DNA of 57,340 bases from Verrucomicrobiota bacterium. GTDB taxonomy: Bacteria > Verrucomicrobiota > Verrucomicrobiia > Opitutales > Oceanipulchritudinaceae. The stretch's first letter is position 1. Each line of letters begins with the position of its first letter. Positions 12,101-20,337 of this stretch are shown one piece after another. The notes below the pieces were generated by a model. That model did not search any database. It saw only the letters and a list, made by a program, of their open reading frames with translations, and was not told where the DNA came from. The translations under genes were made by a program, and so were the position numbers. The stretch spans positions 1 to 57,340 of the forward strand of contig JAJOKB010000067.1 in NCBI GenBank assembly GCA_021208135.1. Direction: 5' to 3'.

Positions 12101-12312
12101 TCCATTACGTTGGCTACGACCGGCAACTGCGGTATGGGAAACTCGCCTCGCATGTATCCCGCAAAACTGTTGTTGGGTATATGCGTATGATTATCGGGAT
12201 TTGCAACGTAGCTATCCCACAGTTCAGTCGCTGTTTGGGCCGATAGCCCGCAGGCCAGCGTTAACGTTGCGGCTACTGTCCGTATAACAGAGTAATGGAA
12301 GCGTATCTTCAT
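6157..12312 (-). CDS. Giant secreted multidomain beta-helix/propeller protein (2051 aa)
   Basis: A 2051-residue secreted protein with an intact frame. Signal peptide 1-26. A pectate-lyase-superfamily right-handed beta-helix spans about 60-700, opening with DFGAQPIPGFDNTHAFQAAL, and is interrupted by a carbohydrate-binding-like jelly roll at about 366-500. Beta-sandwich domains follow to about 980. An Ig-like domain lies at about 990-1075, then a PTDPTEPPPQQPQ linker. At about 1095-1330 is a module homologous to the PEP-CTERM protein at 12616. A putative-Ig domain lies at about 1335-1430, a probable beta-propeller at about 1430-1905, and a C-terminal segment of the type common on verrucomicrobial secreted proteins. 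There is no PEP-CTERM tail. Likely role is binding or cleaving a uronic-acid-containing glycan at the cell surface; the substrate cannot be told. Many repeats of beta structure make exact borders approximate. Confidence 0.85.
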   Translation of the reverse strand: MKIRFHYSVIRTVAATLTLACGLSAQTATELWDSYVANPDNHTHIPNNSFAGYMRGEFPIPQLPVVANVMDFGAQPIPGFDNTHAFQAALDHAGTQGGGAVLAPAGRYEFEGMLFIRHSGVVLRGMGTEEKVGSTAATILEFNNNLESLLTYRNTDFTPWSWTGGHIWISPIEDTFINRHRGLDTFDFIPWDSWEHNQRIGGNYNGNDPHPWEYWRRAEKLADIVGEYPRGATSLTLTDASQIQPGQMIVLHWQLDNELSLPHELADYPSWSIQNWHQAGSSEWLRPPLYNRYQWPVEVAAVNGNTITLRQPLRVAIKDGSSDGINWGCQVYAMGSHLRNVGVEHLTVRGFNTIEYIDGSPYSGNFKFEQDGAFSTAGWTATNATLTDGGEGLNGGRIATVTQTASNGSITYTLSNLPNWQNIYVTVRAKLGTASSYSILIDGVTSHRNFVNTANLTNTDWVEFGLYAKNNDNPTMQITFRINGGTINNEKTLLIDDLVVYPSIEDWREKFSGGFTAVHMNRVVNGWVRDLETIDNHLSVVSSACKNLTISDVTIRNETNRSVHNLINSRVESADNLIEGVRFLVPLESYPRMRGHMGLLNEWLTSGNVFKDIYMEHGCFDYHRAVPFDIIHTNQVLIRNTAEQGGNAKAGPALGRRAVHWNLDVEVGTWVNMPKMMPNGALVGVRGPIDNGFINARGVTDGFKGTLIVEPNTVPAILDLHAAQLEHRLQGEVAAAEVTWPAHGATIPGDGPLSIKVRGADFSNTGINALRLFANGTEIASVSGSQTLIYDWTEAPYGKHSLHAEITVGEHTIVSNRIEVMYGVERTRIGNMDPRLTYSDMVQYNLSDKALLGGVQYLPDDTYLNSVHKTNDYFRPRGQFEVTFTGIQLDVFAADVFEGGSSSQFVVCEVFINDMSTPVAVFGMPLRHMFQRKVYSTGVLPYGEHTVRFRVISNRPPASGLPRPYPNLSESRGHFYLDYVEVLGVDPTQDSPPIILSQPQSLTVQEGDSATFTVGAVGHPTPTFQWRKNGVAISDANSSSYTIAAVALTDSAIFDVVVANESGTIISDPADLTVLENDNTDPTDPTEPPPQQPQTELFAINSGTYNSSSGQFAHSGNDAYQGLVKSFDNHNLSEIGDYVRIDFNWSGGGSNNARQQVMFGFFQGDNVTTDGQVHITDTWEGYFHAIGTRNSNGSVNFGVYRQGQGSQPLMDRERNWSSDTAQIDGNGGQITGGHRAALNQDFQSGAASLMLTRISETQIRLSSTFRTARSDGTSSGTIDSIGWTNSSTSGFATVTSTYNLAQGGPTTINALALVAKGNFTVSNVSLSTNQTPPSTPPVFTSAPVTQVVAGEQYSYIVQMMDPLNSANLTLSASQLPYWLTLVDQGNGQALLQGTAPAQIGTSSVELLATADDTRTAHQSFTIQVISGYQEYEIEHATWLSGSGQGDAVRGMRFLSDGRLAMIANISGSNPAGVSPILLNGATSESMGTLLLFAEDGRTLLSATRVSNSVVDIAIDDNDRIYIAAWDAGLLKLDVSDSNNPVLIWSRLAQDGFSYRVDSWKDGTVVVLRPSNPGANVDSAAGPGTLTVYAADGSLLGSFAGSENTQDVAIYRDQDIDLIIHTGWRQAFAHGGTDYGPNTPVQVAFIRARDFSGNLVYRAYGWPVSNSATPGTADNNLSDPDLHLNRWTNNMADTRGLRCSIGADGLLYVAFESAGGNHQFRYNPFDLTQPAPVIGGDAFHSFFNTAAEHKTVFGRFNPLTGEALAIKEFTARRNSDNSGSATRVERGDIQADSDGRVYLGGMSFFGLPIPGTNLFSPTSETTAFNPFEPEYYTGGAYLLVMSPDFTTREYITRLSFGETNAVAVRQFPGNSNNRIAWGGTVAPLQGEYRLHTVNPIQAEPTGGDGKGFFATIGTLDAGNEPGDPHSFEAWIASFPHVPEHESGPMDRPGGSAVTNIESYLFGLTPGYGSINDAVEISALPDGTLSLLYRVNKFALHWNLTPQWSADLLSWHPVSSANISLIQQDSEFYYFQSSFSTTPNTPLFLRIAISLND

Positions 12313-12615
12313 AGTCAGAACCTGGGGCAGGGATTTTCAATGGGTCTAAGTGTACGCAGTTTATCCTGACCACTCCATGCAGTCTATCCGCATTTACGTA
12401 TAAAATTCCTGAATTTGCGAATGTTCTATGCTGTCACTCACTGCGCAAAATGGGAAAAATTAAACGCTTTCACGTATATTCACCGATTCGGTCACCTGAT
12501 AAACTTGTGTGGTTAAAAATGTCCGAAACTACTACCACTTTGGCGCACGTGAAGTTTGTGAGTCACATGGGGTGCAGGGGGACACATTTCAACCAACACA
12601 ACTCCAGAAATCACA
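12313..12615. promoter_or_regulatory. Divergent intergenic region between the giant gene and its PEP-CTERM partner
   Basis: 303 bases without a gene. It must hold the promoters of the giant minus-strand gene and the plus-strand PEP-CTERM gene, which share a domain and may be co-regulated. AT-rich stretches occur at 12400-12420 and 12455-12480. An AAACGCTTTCACG stretch near 12471 resembles a LacI-family half operator but is not a convincing palindrome. I see no terminator, RNA gene or coding sequence here. Confidence 0.5.
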
Positions 12616-13488
12616 ATGAACAGATTATCCAAAGCCCTACTAATCGCCGGTTTATTTGGCGCGTCCACCGCATACGGTCAGGTCGTTTTCAGTCAGGATG
12701 CCGGCTCCATGTACACCATTAACGACGGTACATTCAATCAGGCCACAGGCGCGTTTACACGCAATGTAGCCACTGAGCCAGCCGCAAGCCCTTATCAGGG
12801 TGTGGTCCTCAGTTTTCCGACAGTATCCCTCGCTGAGGTCGGGGATTTCGTTTCGGTCTCCTTCAAATTGACTGGTGGAGGCAGCAACAACTCTGCTCAG
12901 AATTTGGCATTTGGTTTCTTCAGCGGTGCCGCTGTGACAGCCAATGCTGCCACAGCGACTACGGATGGTTGGGTCGGTTTCTTTCACGCACCAGCAACCA
13001 GAAGTTCTAATGGCGATGTAAATTTTGGTGTCTACAGGCAAGGTGCAGGCGCTGCTGCCCTGATGGCTCACTCCACTGCATGGAATTCCGTCAGCGCCTC
13101 GGTCAACGGGAATGGCGGTGTAGTTACCGGAGGTTTTCGACCCCCGCTGAACCAGGCAGTTACCGACAACCAGGTGACTGTATTCCTGGAAAAAATCTCT
13201 GAAACCCAGGTGCGCATGACCAGTACCTTCGCCACCCCGCGTACCGACGGTTCCGGATCTGGCACTATTGATGGTATCGCTTGGTCGACCAGTGTTACCA
13301 GTGGTATAGCAACTTTGGTCTCCACATACAGCGTGGCTGAATTTGAAGCCAATGGTTTTGCTTTTCAAGGAAGGCAGAATTTCACTCTCACCGATCTTCA
13401 GGTCACTGCCATCCCCGAGCCATCCACCTACATCGCCATTTTCGGTGTGGTTGCGCTTGCGGTAGGACTTAGAAGGCGGCGCAAGTAA
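12616..13488 (+). CDS. PEP-CTERM protein sharing a module with the giant protein
   Basis: A 290-residue secreted protein. Signal peptide MNRLSKALLIAGLFGASTAYG, one beta-sandwich domain at about 30-262, and a C-terminal exosortase signal (IPEPSTYIAIFG, hydrophobic helix, RRRRK). The domain matches residues about 1095-1330 of the adjacent divergent giant protein. Shared blocks in the same order are GGGSNN, FGFF, SNGxVNFGVYRQG, NGNGGxxTGG, ISETQxRxxSTF and GTIDxIxW. The function of this module is unknown to me; it may be a glycan-binding or self-associating surface domain. The frame is intact and a good terminator follows. Confidence 0.88.
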   Translation: MNRLSKALLIAGLFGASTAYGQVVFSQDAGSMYTINDGTFNQATGAFTRNVATEPAASPYQGVVLSFPTVSLAEVGDFVSVSFKLTGGGSNNSAQNLAFGFFSGAAVTANAATATTDGWVGFFHAPATRSSNGDVNFGVYRQGAGAAALMAHSTAWNSVSASVNGNGGVVTGGFRPPLNQAVTDNQVTVFLEKISETQVRMTSTFATPRTDGSGSGTIDGIAWSTSVTSGIATLVSTYSVAEFEANGFAFQGRQNFTLTDLQVTAIPEPSTYIAIFGVVALAVGLRRRRK

Positions 13489-13514
13489 GGTTTCGCAGGT
13501 TCAGGTGAGTATTT

Positions 13515-13546
13515 GGCGTGGACATCACAAGTGTCCGCGCCTTTTG
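13515..13546 (+). terminator. Rho-independent terminator after PEP-CTERM gene
   Basis: Ten-base-pair stem GGCGTGGACA / TGTCCGCGCC with loop TCACAAG, then CTTTT. It is 26 bases after the stop and stands between convergent genes. Confidence 0.85.
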
Positions 13547-13577
13547 CATTTTAACCGCTTCAAGCGGATGAGCTGTA

Positions 13578-14731
13578 TCAGTCCACAGCAGGTGCCATTC
13601 TGCGGAAACGGCCCGGACTGTTGCCTTCATGTTTGGTGAAGAATGTGCTGAAATCCTTGAGATTCTGAAATCCGCACTCCTCGCCAATTTCGAGTAAGGT
13701 GAGTTTGCTGTTGTGCAATCGGTTGCGTGCATGTTGCCAACGCAGGCGTGCAAGTTCCTGATGTGGACTGCGCCCCACAGCCTGATGAAATCGAATCTCG
13801 AAGGTTCTTCTGCTGAGCGGTAGCATACTGACTATCTCAGATATGCTTTTTATTCGACCAAAATTGGCACGCATATAACGCAGCGCCCGCCGGATTTCCT
13901 CATCGTCTATAAACAATAAATCTGTCGATGCACGGGCTACCACATGCAAAGGTGGAATGCGAATCAAGGCCTTGTTTTCCAATGGATGGCCTGATTGGAA
14001 GACCGAGTCCAATGCCGCCAATGCTTCCCAACCGATTTGGCGGCAATTGGGTTGTACACTCGTCAATGGAGTCTGTAACATTTCGGCTTGGACAACGTCG
14101 TTATCAACGCCGATCACCGCAACGTTATCAGGAATGTGCATGCCCGCCAACCTGGCGAAGTGAATGACTGAAAGTGCTATTCTGTCATTGGCGGCCATTA
14201 TGCCGACCGGGCTAGTGAAACGCTTGAATGGAATTTTTGCCCGGTCCGACTCGTGGAAATACAACTCAGCTCTACATCCTCTGGCTTCAACATACTCTGA
14301 AAACCCCTGCCAGCGCTGTTCCGAATAGCAATGCCCGGAAACTTCCGCAAATGCAAATGTCTCAGCCCGCTCTCCCATAAATGTTCAGCCGCCATGCGGC
14401 CTACGGCAACGTCGTCGGATACAACTTTCGGCCCGCCGCGGCCCAATAAATTGGAAACATTGATGAAAGGAATTTTCAGTCGTCGTAGCTGAGACATCTG
14501 TGGTGTGGATCTCAGTTGCGCAATAATACCGTCCGCTTCGACCCTTTTGAGCGTTTCCTCCGTCAAGATAGGACTGCCATTCCAGGTCGAAAATTGAATG
14601 TGCGGATGCAGCTTTTGATAGGCCAGAATACCCGGAAAGATCTGGCGGTGAAAATGGTATGCCTGGTCAAGCACAACCGCAACTTTTCTGGTTGGCAATC
14701 GGTGTTGTCGCTCATCTGCCATTTTAGTCAA
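13578..14731 (-). CDS. XylR-type transcription regulator (sugar-binding + AraC domain), one frameshift
   Basis: A regulator of about 384 residues. The N-terminal part is a LacI/ribose-binding-protein-like sensor (VAVVLDQAYHFHRQIFPGIL; VGIMAANDRIALSVIHFARLAGMHIPDNVAVIGVDND). The C-terminal part is an AraC-family double helix-turn-helix (SISEIVSMLPLSRRTFEIRFHQAVGRSPHQEL; LTLLEIGEECGFQNLKDFSTFFTKHEG). This is the XylR architecture common in Verrucomicrobiota and Bacteroidota, which normally controls neighbouring sugar-use genes. The frame breaks near 14365; one more T in the CATTTGC run would join the halves as LRHFAFAEVSGH. Targets are probably the adjacent glycan genes. It is followed upstream by a separate LacI gene on the same strand. 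Confidence 0.85.
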
Positions 14732-14819
14732 TTTAGTCTATATCCGGATTCAGGCGCAATCGGAATGTATGCTTCGCGAGTGTTAAAGTTCCGAGCCTCA
14801 AGGGTCTGCTAAATCCGCT

Positions 14820-15854
14820 TCAGGTATGAGCCGAAACTGGTTTTCTGCCACTGTACCATTCAGAAGGTATGATCAGATGGAGCGGTAGTCGGGGAACTCC
14901 TGTGTTGCCGAGTGCCATCTGGTCGCGCAGGAGGAACACCGCTTCTTCACCAATGCGATGGTGATGCTGATTGATGCCAACCTCCTGCGAGCCTTCAAAG
15001 GTGGATGGCACCGCCATGCCCACATCATCTGGAATTCTTACATTAAGTTCTTGTGCCCAGGCATACAGCTGATCGCGTTGTGAGATAATGCAATCGGGCC
15101 TGTAGTCAGCAATCCAACGCTTGAAATCGGTAATGTCCCATGCAGCGAAAACTCTGTGGGGGATTTGCTCCCGTCCTTGCGTCAAAAGCTGTTGTTCAAT
15201 GGTCACACCTGCCCTGAATGCCCGGTTCGAGACCAGATCCAGTCCTTCACTGAAGTAAAAGCCAATCCTTCGGTAACCACTCTTGTGCAGCTCCCGGAAC
15301 AGGATACGGCCATTGCCGAAGTGATCTGTGGTGACACTGTTGAGAAAGTTCTGACTGAATACCGGTTTACAGGCGACTGCCACAAACTTGTCCCACTCAA
15401 GCAAGCGCGGCTTCTCTTTCTCCCATGGCCTGGGGAACGACAGGATAACACCGCGTATGCCGCGGTTGTGCAGTGTGCGGGAAATCTCCCGGCAGGCGCG
15501 TGGACTGCCATCGTGTGCAAAAATTTCCACGCTCAAACGCCACCGCTGGGCCGCACTCTTTATCCCGCCCAACAAGCGAACTTGGTCAGGCGCTGAACGC
15601 CAGTCCAGTTGCGGATCTTCCGGCACTACAACCGCAATTTGATGCCATCCCGACGTAGGCGAGGTGCGCTTGCGATACCGCGCCAATGCGCTCAATAGCG
15701 GATCTTCCTCATAACCCAGTTGTTGTGCCAGGGTCCTGATTCGCTCTCTCATCGCCAAGGAGATTTTTCCTGTTCCGCGCAGCGCATGGGAGACCGTCGC
15801 CACAGTAACACCAGCTTCAGCAGCGATGTCTTTGAGTCGAATTCGGGTAGCCAT
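14820..15854 (-). CDS. LacI-family transcription regulator
   Basis: A complete 344-residue LacI-family repressor. The N-terminal helix-turn-helix is typical (IRLKDIAAEAGVTVATVSHALRGT, residues 5-28). A periplasmic-binding-protein-like effector domain fills the rest, with QIAVVVPEDP and GIKSAAQRWRLSVEIFAHDGS. The effector is probably a sugar or glycan fragment. It is divergent from the TonB receptor gene 135 bases away, and a near-perfect inverted repeat lies in that gap. The likely target is the TonB receptor-symporter unit and its own promoter. Confidence 0.9.
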   Translation of the reverse strand: MATRIRLKDIAAEAGVTVATVSHALRGTGKISLAMRERIRTLAQQLGYEEDPLLSALARYRKRTSPTSGWHQIAVVVPEDPQLDWRSAPDQVRLLGGIKSAAQRWRLSVEIFAHDGSPRACREISRTLHNRGIRGVILSFPRPWEKEKPRLLEWDKFVAVACKPVFSQNFLNSVTTDHFGNGRILFRELHKSGYRRIGFYFSEGLDLVSNRAFRAGVTIEQQLLTQGREQIPHRVFAAWDITDFKRWIADYRPDCIISQRDQLYAWAQELNVRIPDDVGMAVPSTFEGSQEVGINQHHHRIGEEAVFLLRDQMALGNTGVPRLPLHLIIPSEWYSGRKPVSAHT

Positions 15855-15876
15855 GGATCAGGTGTAGAAAGGATAA

Positions 15877-15890
15877 GTTAACTGTTTAAC
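15877..15890. promoter_or_regulatory. Candidate operator GTTAA-N4-TTAAC between lacI-type gene and TonB receptor gene
   Basis: A perfect inverted repeat GTTAA CTGT TTAAC lies 23 bases upstream of the LacI-family start and 100 bases upstream of the TonB receptor. A second, wider pair (GTTAA ... TTAAC) occurs at about 15961-15984, next to the receptor start. It lacks the central CG of classical LacI operators, so the assignment is inferred from position and symmetry. Confidence 0.45.
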
Positions 15891-15989
15891 TCAATGCCGG
15901 GCTTGTCGAGGTCAATTTATTGCCATGTAGGTGAGTTGCTTGCCGGATCAAGTATCTGGAGTTAAACCCCAACCCCAAATTAACAACTG

Positions 15990-18297
15990 ATGAAGCTTAA
16001 AAAGTGTATGGATGCCTGGCGACTGTTGCCGGTGTGTGCGTTGAGTCTTGCGCCTGGTCTGGTATCAGGTTTTGACGATGAAATTATCGAATTGGATCCA
16101 TTTGAGGTGCCAGCTGGCAGTCAAAGGCAGTATGATCCGCAGTTCTCAAATTCTGCTACCCTGGTTGCAATTGAACGCGATCGGATTCCGTTTCTCACCT
16201 CCGTGATAACCGAGGCTTTGATGCAGGATATTGGATTAACCAATCTTGCCGATATAACCTTGATGGTGCCGGGTGTGTCGATGGATACCAATCCAGCCAT
16301 TGCGGATGAGCAAGGCCAGCCAGCCTTGCAGTTCCGGGTACGCGGGTTTCAATCGCGCCCACTGTACAATGGTTTTCAGATTGGCGGTCGCATTGGCAGT
16401 GCCGATAATGTTGCCCGTGTCGAAGTAAGCAAGGGGCCAAATTCGGTTCTTTACGGTCAATCTTCAGGCGGTGGCATAGTAAACATTATTCCGCGTATGG
16501 CGCAGTTCGATGCCGCACATTTAAGCCTCAAAGCAGGTGCTGGCAACCGCAGCTTTTACACCGCGTCATTCGATGCCGGAGGTCCAGTGGCAGGCGACAA
16601 TCTCGGGCAAATGGCGTTCCGCGTGGGTGGCAGCTGGACTGAGTTCAAGCGGGAACAGATTTTTTTTCCACAACAAAACGGGTTCATTGAATAGTGCGTT
16701 CACTTGGATTCCATTGCCCAGGCTCAAGTTTGATGTTGTTGCTGAGTATGTGAATATGGATATTGTGCCCAGTCGTACTGCGGCGTTTGTATCCTTGGGT
16801 GCAGGGCCTGACCGTGTGGCGGATCCTTTCAATCGTCAGCGCAATGATCGCAACTTTTCCTATACGGCCCTTACACTAACAACGTTTTTGAAACGGCGGT
16901 TGGTCAGTGGATACATGACGGCTACCCTGATGGACGGTTTGGTGTTGCGCCTGGGTGGAATTTGGAATCGTCAGACGGAAGATAGTCTCCGCTTTGCCGG
17001 AGCCTATGGGTTGGGAACTTCAGTGAGTGCAAGCTCGCCATTCGAAAAGCGGGATGTGACCGATACCATTCACGGCTACAAAGTTGATTTGTTATATCGC
17101 GCTCAATGGGGCGGATTCAGCGTCGATTCATTGCTTGGCTACGAAAGCTACCGTCAAAGAGACTCCCTGAGAGCGATCCGCACCGGAAATGCCGCAGGCA
17201 ATGAGGTCGGTTTGGTGGTTTCCATTCCTTTCGAACGCCGCACTGTAGTTGCCGACTGGCCGGTACCGCCACCGCTGAGTTCATTCACCAATCGCCGCAC
17301 CGACGATCGCCGTCGCACCGAGAATACCAATCTGCGTTTCTCCCAGGTGGTCACCACTCCTGACGAGCGGGGAACCTTGTTGTGGGGCGTGGCCCGTGGC
17401 GAGGGTGAAGCCAGCATCGCCAATCTGGTTTCCAATCAGTCCAATTCTTTGGAGGGTGATGCCACAACCTACAACATCGGTATGTCCTATCGCATTCTGA
17501 AGACGGACGATACCATGATTACTTTGTTCGGCAATTACTCGACCAGCTTTCTAATTCAGGAAGGCAACCAGCAAAATCCTGCTGATTTCATGGGTTTTCC
17601 CACCGTTGAGGCTTTGCGTGATTTTGTGAATAATTTGGCTCCGCGTCCGATTGAACCAGAAAAAGGTAAAGGCTTTGAGTTGGGTGGCCGTTTGTCTCTT
17701 ATGGAGGGACAATTGGTTGTTTCCGCAGCCTACTTTGATCAAACACGTACCAACATCAGGCGCAGTTTCTTTGTGCGCGCCAGCAATGTTGCCGGTGTCA
17801 CAGATGAGGGTGTGCTCGCCACATACTTCCTGGCATCCGGGGAAGAGAATATCAAAGGGGTCGATTTTGATCTCACCTGGCGTCCGATTGCCAACCTGAC
17901 GATCATCGGCGGTGCCACTTTCGCCGATGGCAAGGTTGTCAGCAACATCAATGAACCTGGCGAAGAGGGTCTTGGTTTGCCATTGACCCCCGAGACTATG
18001 CTCAATGGTTGGTTGCGCTACGACTTTACCGACGGTGCCGTAGCAGGATTAAGCCTTGGATTGGGCGCCTCTTACACAGGTTCAACCCGCATGCTGCCCG
18101 CATTTAACGATCGATTCCGCGTCAGCGACAGTTACACTGATGTTCTGGCAATGGTTCGTTACTCTTTTGCCTTGGGCAATCAGCAACATTCCGCCACACT
18201 AAATATCCGTAATTTATTTGACCGCGAATGGACCAACGAGGCAAACTGGCTGAGCGAAGGCCGACAGTTCCGTTTCACCTACTTGATCAGTTGGTAA
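15990..18297 (+). CDS. TonB-dependent outer membrane receptor, frameshift in a T8 run
   Basis: An outer membrane TonB-dependent transporter of about 768 residues. It has a signal peptide (MDAWRLLPVCALSLAPGLVSG region) and a plug domain (PFLTSVITEALMQD; LQFRVRGFQ; VEVSKGPNSVLYGQSSGGGIVNI). A beta-barrel ends in the typical aromatic C-terminus (FRFTYLISW). The reading frame changes at the 8-T run at 16660-16667; with 7 T the frame reads EQIFFHNKTGSLNSAFTW and the barrel is complete. The gene is divergent from a LacI-type regulator and followed by a sodium/solute symporter, which together suggest uptake of an oligosaccharide or a degradation product. The substrate cannot be told from sequence. 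Confidence 0.88.
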
Positions 18298-18331
18298 TCT
18301 GTCTCCCGGTCTGCTAACAGATGTCCCCCTT

Positions 18332-18365
18332 GGGGCAGGGCGTTGTATGCGCTCTGCCCCCTTTG
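18332..18365 (+). terminator. Hairpin terminator between TonB receptor and symporter
   Basis: An 11-pair stem GGGGCAGGGCG / CGCTCTGCCCC with loop TTGTATG, followed by the weak tract CTTTGTTC. It lies in the 91-base gap and could end or attenuate read-through into the symporter gene. Confidence 0.6.
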
Positions 18366-18388
18366 TTCATTAAGCCCCTCTCTCCGCC

Positions 18389-20262
18389 ATGGATTACCAA
18401 CAATTGATTCAATTGCACCCTCTGGACTGGGTCATCATCGCCTTGTATGCCGCATTTATGTTTGGCATTGCCTTCTGGGCATTCCCAAAAATCAAGGATT
18501 GTGGCAGCTTCCTGGTCGGGTCGCGCAAGATGGGTAACTTGATGATTATCGCCTCCGCTTTTGCTGGCGGAACCAATGCCAATCATCCTATGGCCGTTGC
18601 CGCCGCAACCTTTCAACGAGGTCTCTCAGGCGTATGGTTAAGCCTGACCTGGATCCTGATTACCCCGTTCATGTGGTTGTATCCTCCCGTGCTCAGAAGG
18701 TTGCGTATCGTCACCACAGCAGATGTCGTGCGCATGCGTTTTGGACCAGTGATGGCAATGTTGTTCAAAGTCGTGGTGCTGTGTGCCGTGCCCATGAGTC
18801 TGGGCTTTGGACTTAAATCTGCTGCCATAGTTGTGCAAGTGATGACCGGGGGCGCGTCACCGAACACGCGGCTTTGGCGATCATTGTCATTCCAACGTTG
18901 GCCTATACTTTGCTCGGCGGAGTGATCGCCGCCTATGCCACCGATATCTATCAGGGTTTGCTGATTATCATCCTTTCGTTTTTGTTGATACCTTTTGCCA
19001 TTTTTCAGGCTGGAGGAGGAGAGGCTTTGAATGCCGCCATTTCTGACGAGATGACCTACCTTATTGCGCGCAACAGTCTGGATTTCGGTTTCTGGTGGGT
19101 GTTTTGGTTTGCTATCGGCATTACCTTTGCCGCTACCATCGCAACAGCCGCCGGGTCCGCAGCCGCGAAAAACGAAATGGTGGCACGCATGAAATCCCTC
19201 GGTTCGGTACTCAAGCGATTTTGTACACTCGGTTGGGGTCTGGTTGGCCTCTTTGCTATCGCTTTATACGTTGGCCATCCTCTGCTCGATCCAGCTTCCG
19301 GTCAACCCGGCGCAACACCTGACAATGTTTTCGCCTTGGCTGCAGGGGATTTGCTGCCAATCGGACTGCGGGGCCTTTTGGTGGCTTCTATGTTGGCCGC
19401 AGTCATGTCGAGTCTGGATGCCAGCTTGCTGACCTTTAGCGGAGTTGCGGTTAATAATCTTTATCAGGAACATCTCGTGCGCAAGGCTTCGGCCAAACAT
19501 TACCTGCTCATGGCCCGGCTGTTTGCCGTCCTCGCCATGTTACTTGGCTGGTGGATCGCCGCAGGGGTCGATGATCTGGTCGATTTTGCCACCATCGTTG
19601 AACCCATTTACTCTCTCACCGGCATGTCCATTCTGGTGGCGATAATGTGGCGTAGAGCCACCGCTAAAGCCGCTATCTGTTCGGTGTTGATTGCCACGCC
19701 ATTATTCATTGCAGTCAACAAGCCTGAGCTGTCTTTGGCCGGCATATCCTTGTTTCAAGCCCTGCAGCTGCAACCTCTTGCCGAATGGATAGCCAGCCTG
19801 TACGCCATCAACCTACACGATCCCGCACACGGTCTGGTCAATGCAGCGGGCGAAATTGTCCGTCTGCCAGTGCAGATTCGTTATCCAATGTTTATTCTCC
19901 CTTCTTTGGCAGCCATGATCGTCGTATCACTGCTGACCCGTCAGCATTGCCAACGTGCTGTTGCTGAATTTTACTGTCGGTTGGATACCCCTGTGGGCAG
20001 CGAGCGCAAAATTCGCGAGGCTGGTTTTCAGGTCGATCAACTGGAACTGCTCGACGAACACGAACCAGAGATTAGAGAGGATCATTCCCACGATTCCGAA
20101 CGCTTGCTATTGCCCGACTTGTTGTATCTGCCCGGCATGTGGGTGCGGGGTGAGGTCAAGTTGAGCCAATACAAATGGGATTGGATTGGCTTGTTCGGTT
20201 CCATCGCTTTTGTCGTCGCTTTCATCGCCGCCGTCGAATGGGTCGGATCCCTCCTTAGATAA
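18389..20262 (+). CDS. Sodium/solute symporter family (SSS) transporter, one frameshift
   Basis: An inner membrane transporter of about 624 residues with many hydrophobic helices. It belongs to the sodium:solute symporter family: the AFAGGTNANHPMAVAAATFQRGLSGVW segment near residue 55 and GLLVASMLAAVMSSLDASLLTFSGV near residue 335 are characteristic. A charged cytoplasmic insert at about 540-600 precedes the last helix. The frame slips near 18850: the run of 5 G should be 6 to give MTGGRVTEHAALAIIVIPT. It sits right after the TonB receptor and probably takes the imported sugar or acid across the inner membrane. Confidence 0.87.
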
Positions 20263-20337
20263 TGATGGCTGGCTATGCAAGCCGCCCCACCGCCCCTACC
20301 AACGGACAAATAGGCGTGTGCGGGCCAATAGGTTATC

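Noticed and set aside
12468-12482. LacI-type operator in the gap before the PEP-CTERM gene
   Set aside because: The AAACGCTTTCACG stretch lacks proper dyad symmetry and has no second copy nearby.
12450-12722. Short ORF in the divergent gap running into the PEP-CTERM gene
   Set aside because: It has no recognisable domain and overlaps the start and signal peptide of the real gene in another frame.
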